From positions 4,340,001 to 4,404,000 of the forward strand of contig NW_024468909.1 of the NCBI RefSeq assembly GCF_011745365.1: DNA of 64,000 bases, read 5' to 3'. Within the stretch, counting starts at the first letter, position 1, and each line of letters begins with the position of its first letter. The translations under genes and the position numbers were made by a program. A model generated the notes under the pieces. It was not told the DNA's origin, did not search any database, and saw nothing but the letters and a program-made list of their open reading frames with translations. Origin of the DNA: Cryphonectria parasitica EP155. Lineage: Eukaryota; Ascomycota; Sordariomycetes; Diaporthales; Cryphonectriaceae. This document shows, piece by piece, positions 47,316-58,860 of the stretch.

Positions 47316-48663
47316 ATGGCTGAGTTGGCCGCAGGAGCCCTCGTGGCCGAACAGGTCGTCTCAACAGGCCTCGAGGTCGGGGCCGCTGCCTCGCTTGCCA
47401 GATCAACACAGCCTCTCAGGGCCACCTTGAGCCAGATCACTACCTCACCTCCCTCAGATTCCCTGTGAGTGGCTCGGCCGCCCTTGAGCGCCGAGATTGG
47501 GCGGAAGGGGCCTTCCAACGCGACGTCGAACTGACCAGCCTTGTAGGCAAGCACTCGCACGCTCTCATCATACAGTCACTGTCATCGGTGACAAGGCCTA
47601 CATCTTTGGCGGAGAGCACGCCGGGGGGAAGCTCTGCAGTGCCGACGTACACGTCTCATCCATCCCCTCAGCAACGACACCCACGGCAGCATACAACTGC
47701 TACCAAGCACTTCCTGTCAAGGACGCCACCACAGGAGAGCTGCAGGTCCCTTCTCCCCGAAAGAACCATGCCGCATGCGTGAGGGGCAAGTATCTCCTAG
47801 TCCACGGCGGCAGCGATGAGAGCGGGGCACCGATAGATGAGGACGCCTGCATCTGGACCTGGGATTCAGAGACCTTGCGGTGGGCTAAGATCCACGCCGC
47901 AACCCAGATCGGGAAGACGCTCACCCCGAGGGAAGGGCATGCCATCTTCGTAGACGAGAAGCAAGACATCCTAGTCCTGCACGGCGGGAGAACAGCATCA
48001 GGGCAGACGGGAGAGACTTGGCTCTACGACTTCGACGCCGTCGCGTGGACCCAGCTGCCGTCCTCTCCAGCTCCCTTCGCCGGGGTCTCTACCTTTGTGG
48101 ACGGCACGCTGTATGGCATCAGCACCGACTCGGAGCTCGGCGGCATCATACATGTCTTGAGACTCGGGTCCAACGCTACAGAGCGTGCGAAGCCAGACGC
48201 GCTGAAATGGGACAAGGTGGACTTTCCCACGAATCCGCTGGCTCCAGGGCCCAAATCACGCACCGGTGCTTCACTGCTGCCCGTGTCAACCGGGTACGGC
48301 CGCCACTATTTGTTATACTTGCTAGGGCGCAAAGGTGGCCAAGACGATGGGGGTGAGCAGCAGCCGCTGTTTCGCCCTGACGTCTGGTCGCTGCAGGTCC
48401 CTTCACGAGGCTTCAGTGCCGCGGCTGTCAAGGACGCCATCCGGGATAAGCTCCCCGGCAGTGTGGAATCGGGAACCTACAGCTGGGCAGAGGTGGAAAT
48501 TGTGCCGACAGAACAGCTTGAGCACGAGGGGAAAGTCCACCCCGGGCCGAGGGGTTTTTTTGGGGCGAGCCCTTGCGCCGATGGGAAGGCTGTCGTATTC
48601 TGGGGAGGACTCAACGCTAAGGAGGAGCAAGAGGCAGACGGCTGGATACTAAGAATTCTGTAA
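47316..48663 (+). CDS. Kelch-repeat beta-propeller protein
   Basis: Two exons: 47316-47464 and 47547-48663, giving 421 residues. The intron is GTGAGT...GTAG. It starts MAELAAGALVAEQVVSTGLE, as in a family of ascomycete kelch proteins. Kelch blades are visible as HTVTVIGDKAYIFGGE, RKNHAACVRGKYLLVHGGSD, PREGHAIFVDEKQDILVLHGGR plus GETWLYDFDAVAWTQL, KSRTGASLLPVSTGYGRHYL and GASPCADGKAVVFWGG, each with the GG followed by an aromatic W. There is no membrane segment or BTB/F-box domain, so it is a stand-alone propeller, probably a cytosolic or nuclear interaction scaffold. The partner is unknown. Confidence 0.88.
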
Positions 48664-49427
48664 GACACGGATCCAGTGGGGAAAGCTGCAGTCTAAGAAC
48701 AAAGAGACATTAGAGATTATGTAGGCAATGAAACAGGCTTCAAGGTTGATATTCATAATGTCTCTCTGAGATGTTGATATGTACCTCATGAACACAGGGT
48801 TAGGGTAGTTAGTCATGCTAGCATGGAGCTGTGCTGTGGACATGGCCGCCATCCTCACAATCTTCATATATGCCTGCTACGCCTTGACCTTGGGGTAAAG
48901 AAAAGAAGAATGATGACCAGCAGCATTGTGATGACTGTTTTATTCAAATAATGGAACCACCTGACATACCTGTCAGTTGGCTGCTGCAAGTCAGGTCCAG
49001 GAACCTGAAAGAAAGTCGAGGCAGGTGTCCCAAAATAGCCCGAGGCCCTTTGTTTACTTTGTTTCCTGCATCGACAAACACCCAACAGAGGTCTTTGACT
49101 TTAGATCTGGATCTCTTATGGTGACTCTGTTATGGACTGAGGCTCCCCTCCTCCTCCTCCTCCTCTTCCTCCTCCTCCTCCTCCTCCTCCTCCTCCTCCT
49201 CCTCCTCCTCCTCCTCCTCCTCCTCCTCTTCTGATTCTGTTCCTGGAGCTTGCCTCATCTTCTAACATCCATCTACGACCTTGGTTGCCCATGAAGTCAT
49301 CACTACAAGCAACACCACAACGAGACACCAGCTTAAGAACATCAAATTCTTATCATCAATCACGAAGCCCAAGACAAGCCAAGACACCAGCCCAATCACA
49401 ACACACCCTCATACCAGGACCAGCACA
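48664..49427. other. Intergenic with CTC repeat
   Basis: No gene. A (CTC)n tract lies at 49145-49230, about 200-285 bases before the next start codon. Confidence 0.6.
49145..49230. repeat. (CTC)n microsatellite
   Basis: About 28 CTC units with one TTC interruption, in the promoter/leader of the DUF2293 gene. Confidence 0.93.
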
Positions 49428-50420
49428 ATGGCAGCAGATGAACCGTCTGTGAGTCTGCGATCTCTGCCTCAAGGCTACTCCTTCATCCGCAAGGGGAACG
49501 CATACATCACAGGAAACTGCCGCAGGCAGACTCAGGCAGTCAGTCAGACTGTACATGTTGTTCTCGATTCCAGCAAGAAGAAGCAGCTCGGTATTGCTGT
49601 CCCCACCGCCATCCTACAACACGTGCGACAGCAAGAGTCCGAGACCCGAGCAGGCCGGGCTGCCAACGTCCAGAAGCGAGACGCGTCCATCGAGAAGAGT
49701 CTCGAGAAGCTCATCCTGCACGAGTTCCCACGGATCCCCTCCTCATCGCTCCCCAGGGTCTTGAACACGGCACTGCAGAAGGGGAAGGGCAAGGTTGGCA
49801 GGACGGGGACACTCACGGGCCGCGAAAGGGCTCGCCTGGCCGTGAGGGCTCACATTCGCCACGCCGAGACTCCCTACGATCAGCTGCTGAGGAGTGGCAC
49901 CCCAAGAGATAAAGCACGAGACCTAGTTGCATCCCGAATTGAGTCCATTGCTCGCTCCTGGGGTAGGGCACCCTCAGGTCGGACTTCGGCACGACCGAAG
50001 CCTGTACAAGCAAAAGCAGCAGCTGTCAAGCCTACAGCTGTCAAGCCACCGGCTTCGGTGTCGGCGGCGAGGACGACGGCCCCAGCAAAGTTGTTGGCTG
50101 CCAATCCAACAGGAACAAACCAGGAGAACGTTATTGCACAGCTACGCAGAGCCAACCCGCCTCGTCCGTCGGGACAAGGGACGCAGTCCAACCGGCATCC
50201 TCCCACGTCGCCAATTCTCCTTATCGACCTCACAGATGACGACCACTCTTCAGATCATGCTTCGCCTCAACGGAAGCCCCTGCGAGACCTTTCGTGCCAG
50301 CAGAGGCGCATGACCAGGTCAACGCAGCGTATCGAGCACTCCATTCAGGTGCTTGCCCAGAGATTGCCCGATTCCCCTGCGCCCATGACCCCACCAAGGT
50401 CTATAATGCGAAGCTCATAG
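49428..50420 (+). CDS. DUF2293-domain protein with SUMO-interaction-like motif
   Basis: Single exon from the ATG at 49428 (context CACAATGG), 330 residues. The frame is open further upstream, to an ATG at 49281, but that extension is low-quality sequence. The domain is at about residues 80-180: HEFPRIPSSSLPRVLNTALQ, KGKGKVGRTGTL and RARLAVRAHIRHAETPYDQL, ending RSW. This matches the fungal DUF2293 family, whose function is unknown. A basic Ala/Lys/Pro linker follows. Near residues 263-272 comes ILLIDLTDDDHSSD, a textbook hydrophobic-plus-acidic SUMO-interaction motif. Basic stretches (QQRRMTRSTQRIE) suggest nuclear localisation. A link to SUMO-dependent nuclear processes is inferred only. Confidence 0.82.
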   Translation: MAADEPSVSLRSLPQGYSFIRKGNAYITGNCRRQTQAVSQTVHVVLDSSKKKQLGIAVPTAILQHVRQQESETRAGRAANVQKRDASIEKSLEKLILHEFPRIPSSSLPRVLNTALQKGKGKVGRTGTLTGRERARLAVRAHIRHAETPYDQLLRSGTPRDKARDLVASRIESIARSWGRAPSGRTSARPKPVQAKAAAVKPTAVKPPASVSAARTTAPAKLLAANPTGTNQENVIAQLRRANPPRPSGQGTQSNRHPPTSPILLIDLTDDDHSSDHASPQRKPLRDLSCQQRRMTRSTQRIEHSIQVLAQRLPDSPAPMTPPRSIMRSS

Positions 50421-51267
50421 CAGAAGCACCAATTCTCTCCCATATTCAGGGATATAACGTCTGCTATGATGAGACAACCCGAACGAGGGATTAGCGATTC
50501 GTGAAAATGCAGCCACCCCACGGCGGCCGATGGGAATAAGGGAAGGTTTCGTGAAGGAAGGATGGCTGGTGCCTACGGTTTCGACGTCGCCAACGGAACG
50601 TATATTATGTAGCAGGAAACCTAGGCTCGTACAGAGATGTGTGCTGCGTCATCCGCTTGAAAGTCTGGCGCGAAGCACCATTGTAATAGTACTGGTCTCA
50701 CACACTAATCATCCTTGATATGTTGATAGAAGGGAAAACCCCCAAGGCAGGGAGCAGCTGGAATTACTAGATACAATCTATAATCTATGGGAAAGTCTAC
50801 CTAATGTACAAAATCAAGTACTTCATGCCACATAAAATATACGCAGTCTTTAAATCTCACCCAGCGGTGGCGTTCATTGTCAATGATCATTGGTCAACAT
50901 ACCCGTGACGCCTCTCAGCTCGTGCTGCTCTATCCATCACACAACAGCGAGTGGTCCAAAGAGGACCACGCCGTTCAGGAGTTCCAGGTCGTCCAAAACT
51001 CGGACCATCTCAACTCTACGCAGGCCCGACGGCGGCCTGTTGCGCAGTTCCCCAACACACCTCCGGGAGTCCGGGTCCGGTGTTCACGGACCGGACAATA
51101 TGCTTGTCCAGCAAAAGGAGAACAGATCAAATCTTTCAAAATGCCGTCCTTTCTCAGATCTTTTTTTTTTAAGTTCATTATTTCGGGTTCCACTTCGTTG
51201 AACAAAGGAAGAAGAAAAAAAACCAAAAAACCTCCCGTATAAGTGGACAGCTCAACATCTGGTCACT
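50421..51267. other. Intergenic, promoter of scytalone dehydratase gene
   Basis: No gene. Open frames at about 50.88-51.24 kb end in low-complexity T/A-rich sequence and are unconvincing. Confidence 0.5.
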
Positions 51268-52023
51268 ATGGGTTCCAAGCCAAATATTTCAGATGAGATC
51301 ACATTCCCTGGTAAGGTGGTAATTTCTTGTGATATGAAAATTTGTGATGGAGACTGTCTAACGGGATCGAATCTAAGATTATCTCGAGCTGAATGCCGCT
51401 CTCTTCGAGTGGGCTGACAGCTACGATGCCAAAGATTGGGAGCGTTTGAGCAAATGTATTGCTCCCACCATTCGAGTGAGCCCCTCCCGTTCCCTCTTAC
51501 TTCTCTTCGTCTCTTTTTCTTTTTCTCTCCTTCTCCCTTCTTTTTCCTTCACCTTTTCCTGAAACTCATTGCCTCCAAGGTGGATTACCGTTCCTTTCTC
51601 GACAAGATATGGGAAGCCATGCCCGCCTCCGAGTTCCTCGCCATGATCAGCGACACCTCCGTCTTAGGCAATCCGCTGCTGTGCACGCAGCATTTCATCG
51701 GCGGCTCGCGCTGGGAGAAGGTCTCGGACACGGAGGTAATCGGTCACCACCAGCTTCGCGTTCCGCACCAGGTCTACACGGACGCCTCACTTCAGGAGGT
51801 CAGGCTTAAGGGCCATGCACACAGCTACAACAAGCACTGGTACAGAAAAGTGAATGGCGTGTGGAAGTTTGCAGGTCTGGCGCCAGACATCAGGTGGGGC
51901 GAGTATGAGTTTGATAAGATCTTTCAGAGTGGTAGGGCAAATTTTGGCAAGGGGAAGAAGGTGGACGAGAAGACCGCGACGATGGAGCAAGTCAGGGAGG
52001 TGCAGGCTGCGGTCGCCAGTTGA
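51268..52023 (+). CDS. Scytalone dehydratase (DHN-melanin biosynthesis)
   Basis: Three exons: 51268-51310, 51378-51475 and 51580-52023, giving 194 residues. The introns are GTAAGG...CTAAG (with a CTAAC branch) and GTGAGC...CCAAG. The enzyme dehydrates scytalone to 1,3,8-trihydroxynaphthalene and vermelone to 1,8-dihydroxynaphthalene. Counting from the proposed start, Y30, D31, Y50, H85, H110, S129 and N131 fall exactly at the active-site positions known for the rice blast enzyme. This confirms the gene model including the tiny first exon. V75 is the residue type found in carpropamid-sensitive strains (V75M gives resistance in rice blast). The C terminus is longer than the core fold by about 20 charged residues. 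It is a cytosolic/peri-vesicular homotrimer in relatives. Its 3' end lies 98 bases from the convergent MFS gene; no polyketide synthase or reductase gene is nearby. Confidence 0.96.
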
Positions 52024-52121
52024 AGACGTAGCAGTCCCAGAGGGAAAATGGACTTCATGACGATGAGACATCGAGGCCGAGTACTGTACGGCGTGACCGT
52101 TGTGCGACGAGCCTACTTCTG

Positions 52122-53803
52122 TTACGACTCCGCCGCGGCAGCAGGACCTTTCTCCTTGCGCTGCTCTTCCGATTTAGCCCGCCATGCTCGTCCCCACCTG
52201 ACGGTAGCACAAAGTCCCAACGCGCCCACCACCATGAGAAGCGCAGAGATAGTGCTGAACCAACCCACGCCAATCGACTCAGTTGCAGGCAACACGACCG
52301 CCGAACCCACAGCGCCAAAAAGATATCGCACCATGAAATTTCCTGCCACGGCCTCGGCGCTCTTGTTGCGCGCCTGTGCCACATCCAGACAATACGTGTT
52401 CAGGCTGGGAAAACAGAAACTCTGCGCGACGCCCTGCAGGAACATGAAGACTACCGGCAAGGGAATTCCGCCTACGGCCTGGTCGACAGACCATCCGTAG
52501 ATCAGCATAGAGGCAGAGCTGATGAAGCCCATGAACTCGATGCAGCTCCTAAGTCGATCCTCGGCAACACGCTGACCATCTCGTCTGGTGATCCAGCGCT
52601 TCACGACGTAGTCTGCCCATCGGCCGCCGCCCAGCGTCCCCACGATGCAGCCCGTGCCAGGGGCGAGGTAGAACAACCCGGACTGTAGCGGTGTCTGAAG
52701 GTGAAATCGGGGGTTGAGGACGTAGCGGATGGGCGTAAGAAGGCTGTACTGGTTCCATACGAGTGTACCTGACGCCAGAGCCACTAAGATGAGATTCGGA
52801 GACTTGAGCAGCAGGCCGATCGGGCGAAGGGGGCTGGTCACCCGTGCGAGGTACTTAGCCTTGTCCATCTTCGTAGGAAGATTAGCAAGAATCACCTTCT
52901 TGCTATTCTTATCCACAATCATCGTCTCGCGCAAGAAAAAAAATGGTCCGATAATGCCCACTCCAGCGAGGCCTGCCTGCAGCCAGAAGATGACGCGCCA
53001 GGAGGTGAATGTGCAAATGATTCCCCCTATGAGCGGGCCGATCGTGGGGCCGACCAGTGCGCCGGTGTAGAACCACGAGAGAGCCGTGGCGCGTTCTGTC
53101 GGATGAAATAAATCTCCTATTATGGCAGGCCCAATAACCAGGAAAGCTGTGGCGAAGAAGGCAGTGAACATCCGAAATATGAAGAAGGCTGCGATATTGG
53201 GGGCCAATGCTGTGGCGATAGAGCAAAGAAAGAACATGGCGCCGGTCGTCAAGCAGGACTTGTACATGTGTCAGCAAGAATTTCACTTCCATGGTCGATC
53301 CTAACGAGCCCAGTACCCAAGAGGAGCAGGTACTAACCGTCTTTCGTCCTATTACTTGACACAAGGGCCCCCAGACACAAGGGCTCAGTGCCATAAAGAC
53401 AAGGTATAACGCATTGCTAAGGCTGATCATGGATCCTGTCGTGTGATACGACGCAGCGACCTCTGGAATAGCGCTGAGAACTGCAGTAGAAGAGATAGGT
53501 GACAGAAGACCACACCACGCCATAACAGTGACCATGAGCGTCTTGCGGTGCGGTGGGAATCGGTCATAAGGACTCGGCGAAGGTTCCGCACCCTCGACCT
53601 CCGAGTCGTCGGATGTCACCACAGCAGCCTCGGCCTGGGGCCTTATATTCGATAACGTCTGCGCCAGGTTGGCACCGGCGACATCTTGAAGTTTAGGTCA
53701 GTATTCCCCCATATTGATGTGCTATTCGATATTCGTTCTAGAGCGATGGCATACCTTCCTCGCCGGGCGCACTCTGGCTCGCGTCCGCCTCTGTTACCAC
53801 CAT
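52122..53803 (-). CDS. DHA1-type MFS drug/metabolite exporter
   Basis: Three exons on the minus strand: 53803-53755, 53684-53338 and 53258-52122, giving 510 residues. The introns are GTATGC...TCAAG and GTTAGT...ACAAG. It has an acidic N-terminal tail and twelve membrane helices. Signature segments are GPLCQVIGRKT at loop 2-3, ALSWFYTGALVGPTIGPLIGG (motif C of drug:H+ antiporters), and FYLAPGTGCIVGTLGGGRWADY in the second half. The second intron splits loop 2-3 exactly where relatives read GRRPVY..., and joining KT to SCLTTGAMFF restores the helix length. Family members export drugs, polyamines or secondary metabolites. Being convergent with the melanin gene suggests, but does not show, a shared role. 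Confidence 0.9.
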
Positions 53804-54653
53804 TTCGGCAGCGACTTCGAGATTTTAGAACGACGTGCGGCTAGGTCAGGGGCGAGGACTTTTCTTGTCTTGTCAAGAAGGGACAAAAATGAGAGACGAC
53901 GGCAGTGTAAAATATGCTGGGTTTCGAGAGTCAAGCCCCAGTTCCGAGCTCGGGAGCGGGTCTCTCGTATTTATAAACAGCAAGCAGCGGTCAGAGTCAC
54001 GCACGACAACACGTCGCAGGAGAATTGCTCGCTTTCTCGCTGCCCAACAGCACGCTGCAAAGTCGGTCAGTAAGTCAAAAGAAGTGGAAGACTCTTCATG
54101 CCATCGAAATACGGCTTGTAAGTTACGGGTTTAGCACGGGAATGCTCGGGGAAGTTGTCGTGCTTCGTTGCTCATATTGCTCGACGCTGCCGGGCTGCCG
54201 GGTTACGGCACCGGCTTGACCCGGTCCTTCAACCGTCAAGCCGCCTTGTATACGCGGGATCTGTGCAGATTCTGCCGAAAAAATTTTGCAGGTGAAATGC
54301 AGTAGAAAGATGGTGCGTGATGACAAGTTCGCGGGCTCCACAGCGATCCGGATATCAATTACCGAGCCATCGGATCTGGACCTTCCCTCCCGCTTTGGCG
54401 ACTCGGCAAGGCCCATGAACTTCGCCGGTTCTGTGGCATAGGATCATCTGGATTTTGACAAAGTAGAGGTTGGTATGGAAATGGCCTTCACCAATGAATT
54501 GCTGCCTCGGGGTCGGCAGGCCGCAGCCAAAATTTGGTAATCGTGTGCAAACGCTGTTGGTTGCAAGATGAACAAAGAAGCAGCAGATATGTCTAGGATT
54601 ACTTCGGTCTTCCAAAACATTTAGGTCATTTTAGGATCATCGTACTAGACAGA
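53804..54653. other. Intergenic
   Basis: No gene is seen. Holds the MFS promoter and the 3' end of RAD5. Confidence 0.5.
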
Positions 54654-57600
54654 CTAGCTGAGAAGCTCTTTGATATCCTCGATGCGTTGCATCTTCCTTT
54701 CTTCGTCGTTCATCATTCCTAAAGACGTGGCACTGCCCGGGGGGGTTAGCTTCTCTGAGTTGGCCTAATTTTTTGAGAAAGGCCTGTGTAACCGATTTGA
54801 AAGACAATGCAGACTCACATGAACTTCTTCCTCTCCTGCACCTTCAGCATCCTCTCTTCGACACTCTCTTTCACGATGAATCGAATAACCCTGACCTCAT
54901 CCTCCTGTCCCATCCGATGCACGCGGTCAATGGCCTGAGCTTCCACTGCAAAACTCCACCACGGATCCATCATGAACACTCGCTTAGCCGACGTCAAGTT
55001 GAGCCCCACACCGCCGGCTTTGAGAGAAATCAGTAGGACAGTGAATTTGTCTGCGTCGCGGAAATCGTTCAGCACAGCCGCACGGGATTTCTGGGCCAGA
55101 GATCCATCCAGACGCAGGAAATCCATGTTGGCTTTTGACAAGGCAGGTTCTATGAGTGACATGAATGAGGTGAACTGGCTGAAGACGACAGACTTCATTC
55201 GCGGGTGTTCTTTGCGTAGGGCCCGCAGGTGCTTCATTAGAGCGACCACTTTGGCAGAGGAAGAGTTGACACCAAGCCGCTGGAGGCTGATGCGCGGGGT
55301 TGTCTGTCCTGACCTCACCTCCGGGTCGTCATCGTGCCGGACAACTTCGAACAAGTCTCGAGGGTTGATAGATTGACGACAATTGAAGCACTTCGGAACG
55401 ACATGGTGATCGGTCTCGTGCTTGATGAAATCAAGGAGGCACTTCCGGCAAGCTGAATGCCAGCATCCTGTGACAGTCTGCTCGATCATAGGCTCCTCGC
55501 AACACACAGGGCACTCACTGGCGGCTTCATCTCGGATCTGCTGCAGAACATGAGCCCCAAAAGCATTTGCATCTCTCTCATCGTCGGTATCCGCGGTGAA
55601 TCGCTCGATCAGCGACGACAAGTCCATGTCATCAGCAAAACCAGTCGCTGCGTCGGCGCTCGCGGCAGCCTCGTCTTCATCTGCCAAGACCTCATGGTTG
55701 CGGACAAGAGCTGGGTGACAACAGCTCTGGCGCAGCCGCAGAAGCTGGGCAAAGATGGTTGTGAAAGCCTTCATAACGGTCCCCGCCCGAACATTGTCGT
55801 TGAATGTTCTCTTGGCACGGGTGAAGATGTAATCATAGATGCTTCGCTCGGTCTCTGAAAACTCAACATCGACGATTTCAATGTGCTTAGCAGGCAGGGC
55901 GACGAGCGCATCACCGGTCGGCGTCTTCATATCCTTGGTTCGCCGCATAACCAGCGGTTCCAACACGGTCTGCACGACGTCCAAGGCTTTCACGAAATGG
56001 CCTGATTCGAAGGGCACAGTAATAAATGTACGCCAGAACGAGAAATTGTTCCAAGGCTCCACCTTGAGAAACCGAACCAGGCTAAAAAGGTCTTCAAGTT
56101 TGTTGACGATCGGGGTGCCAGTGAGCACCCATCTGTGCTCGGCGGAGAGCTCGTAGCACGCCTTTGCGGTCTTTGACTGCCGGTTCTTAATGTTATGAGC
56201 CTCATCGAGAATGATTCTAAAGAAATTAACAGAGAAAATGCCGCGATGGCCATCCTTACGACCACCCTTGGATGCTATCTGGTTGAACTCTGAGAGAACC
56301 ACGCCATAGCTGGTAATGATAATGTCTGGTGCCGTGGCTGCTTGAGCTGAGCAGCAGAGGGTCCGAAGATCGGTTGTTTTATCGTTTCCGTAATACACCA
56401 TCGATCTAAGTGTCCCTTCTCTCGATGCGTTCTCAGCCTCGCTCTGCCACTGCGCTGTTCATTGTTAATATTGTGTTCCAACGCTGTGCTGCCTTGGCTT
56501 GGGGTCCTCAAGGGAAAAGGCTACTTACCAAGAAGCGACATAGGTGCAACAACCAAAGTGGTGCGAGAATCACTACCGACTGCTACCGAAGGCAAACGTG
56601 GTAGGTCGTTGACAGACACAAGGCCAGTACTCGATATTTTGGCATCCTCGGGGACTTGGAGCCGATGAGTATGAATTAGACTAAGCATTTGAATAGTCTT
56701 GCCCAACCCCATCTCATCAGCGAGGATACCGCCCAGGCAATGTTGCTCCTGTAAAGGAAGGTCGAGGGACAGTTCTCCAGAGTAAGGATTCATGTAAAAG
56801 CATGGCTGGTCGGCCACGCGAGGTAGGTCTTTGTCGTCAAAATCTTTGGCCGGCCAGATGTATTCCTCCCAAAGAGGGTGCATTGATGCTTCCTGCCGTT
56901 TCCCCCTCTCGTCCTTTTCTTTAGATAACATCCAGTGAAGAGCCTGTTTCTGGTAGGGACGCAGAGTCATTGCAAAGGTTTCACTCGGTTCTGCCCCTGG
57001 GGTTGTAAAGTCAAACGACTGTGCCTTTCTGTAGAGCGAGTCAAGCTGGTCCTGTTGTAATTCTTCACCGTCCTCGTCCTCTGACGTCGCGGATGACCCG
57101 GCATCCCCTCTTCCTAGTTTTGGAGCCTCTTTGTCGCGTTTCTCTGCCAGGTCAACCGCGTCAAGAAGGCCCTGGCGCTGGTGTCTGGCGGCAGCGGCAT
57201 TCATCTTGGACGGGTTCAAACTGATCTCCTGGAACAGCCTGACCAAGGCTACCTGGCGCATGCGAAGATCGCGCTCCCCCGATGTCTCCTTCTCTTCGAA
57301 AAGCCCTGCAGTTCTATTGTCTGAAAGTTGGAAACCTCGCTGTTCGAATGCGGACCTTAGCAAGGAGCACCGCAGTTGGAGGAAAACGGTGTCGTTGGTC
57401 CTAAGCTTTTCAGGTGCGTAAACGCAGGTCCCTTCGAACCTACACACCCTCTGGTCAATCAACGAGGATACCCAGTTCGCCGTGTCCTTGGCCAGGCGGC
57501 CAATCTCGACACCCTTATCGTTGGTGAACCGAACGACGACATCGACCCTCTTCATGGCCGCCAAACTGGCTTTCTTGGGAGGCTGGATCTTCTGCCTCTC

Positions 57601-58200
57601 AATCTTGACAACATCGCCGTGATGCAGCAAATTGGCGCCACTCCTAGTCGCCCACCCTTCCACGCCAAACGCACCGATATATCGGGAAGCAGGCATGAAT
57701 CTGACAGCGTCGTGTAGGCTTAAATCGGCATCTGGTGGTCGGGTCTCGTGGAATTTCGGTTTTGACGGCGCGGCTAGTCGGGCAGACGCCGTGTTGCCGC
57801 TGATGTCTTTCTTTTTGAATTTCTTCCATGTCCCATCAAAGTACATATTAACGGCCGTCTCGATGTTGTCACCACAATGGTCTCTAATGAGATCCAGCAC
57901 ATCAGGCTTCACTTTATCTCCAACGAAGGTCTCGAAGGTGTGCTGATCAAAGGCCAGCGGCCCCGAGTGACCGGATATTGAAGATTCAGCTTCGACATCG
58001 GGCTGCGACGCGGAGGAGTTGACAGGGGAGGAGTGAGGATGTAATGGGTCAGCGAGTGACTTGGACGATGCGGCGGGGATCACGGCTGCCGGGCTGGAGG
58101 AGGCTGAGAAACCGGCGTCATCGTCAGGACCAGCGAAAAACCGCCTCTTTTTCGCTGGAGGCTCGTCGTCTATATGTGACCCGATTGCGCGAGTCACCAT
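54654..58200 (-). CDS. Rad5/Rad8-type HIRAN-SNF2-RING DNA repair helicase and E3
   Basis: Three exons on the minus strand: 58200-56529, 56454-54819 and 54732-54654, giving 1128 residues. The introns are GTAAGT...ACAG and GTGAGT...GCAG. Order of parts: N-terminal basic KKRRFF signal, a UBA-like helix segment (TFVGDKVKPDVLDLIRDHCG), a HIRAN domain (about 160-270), SNF2 ATPase with GLGKT near 497 and DEAH near 641, an inserted C3HC4 RING (about 872-917: CPVCCEEP...CWHSACRKCL...CFNCRQ), and a helicase C-terminal half with SLKAGGVGLNLT and QAIDRVHRMGQ. Relatives remodel stalled forks and build K63 ubiquitin chains on PCNA for error-free damage tolerance. The last exon adds the conserved SLGMMNDEERKMQRIEDIKE ending. 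It is divergent from the NDUFAF6-like gene. Confidence 0.96.
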
Positions 58201-58856
58201 GGCGAGAGTCTGACACTATGTCGAGAGTCGGTCCGCGGTGCTGGTGCGGAAAACGTGTGTCGAGGCTTTCTTTGTCAGGGCCTTGTGGAGGCAGGACCTC
58301 ATTTCGAGGACAGGAGACGCGACAAGAGGCGAGACGCGACTTCCCTGGCGTCACCACTTTAAAGACCTATCAGCTGACCGCGTTTTGTCAGAGTGCCCAC
58401 TGCAGGCGATCTCATAGTGATATTTAGTGGGTTGACAGCCTGTAGAACCCACTACGCACCCGCCCACAGGCGCTAACGTTAGGTCCTAGCTTTTGAGAAG
58501 TCACGATTTGGAAGCTGCAAGATTCGCAAGAACCGGAAGGAGATAGATACACACATACACGAAGGACTGCAAGAAATTGGTGGCGGCCAAAGTCACTACG
58601 AGGTATTGACAGATAGGCTTTTGGTGTCAAGACACCATCATTCGATCCACGTTGGCTGATCAATACTTCTCAGCATGCAAGTTGCCACCTCGGCAATTGA
58701 CAGCAGCAACCGGCTCTTCACTGTACTTTTTCTCGTCATCTAACAATTAGGAAGGCACATTAACACTTCTTCTCCTAGCCTTGCTGCCATTTTCGACCAC
58801 GTATCACCAATTGCATTCTACCAACGACGACAAGACAGCAAGATGGCGCATCCGTT
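58201..58856. promoter_or_regulatory. Bidirectional promoter region, RAD5 / NDUFAF6-like
   Basis: A 656-bp gap between divergent start codons with no other gene. It contains a five-codon upstream frame at 58843-58860 that overlaps the NDUFAF6-like start. Confidence 0.55.
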
Positions 58857-58860
58857 ATGA
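58843..58860 (+). promoter_or_regulatory. Five-codon uORF overlapping the main start (ATGA)
   Basis: ATG GCG CAT CCG TTA TGA: its stop TGA overlaps the start codon of the NDUFAF6-like gene by the shared bases of ATGA. The uORF start has A at -3 and G at +4, a good context, so it should be recognised by scanning ribosomes if the transcript begins upstream of it. Confidence 0.5.
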
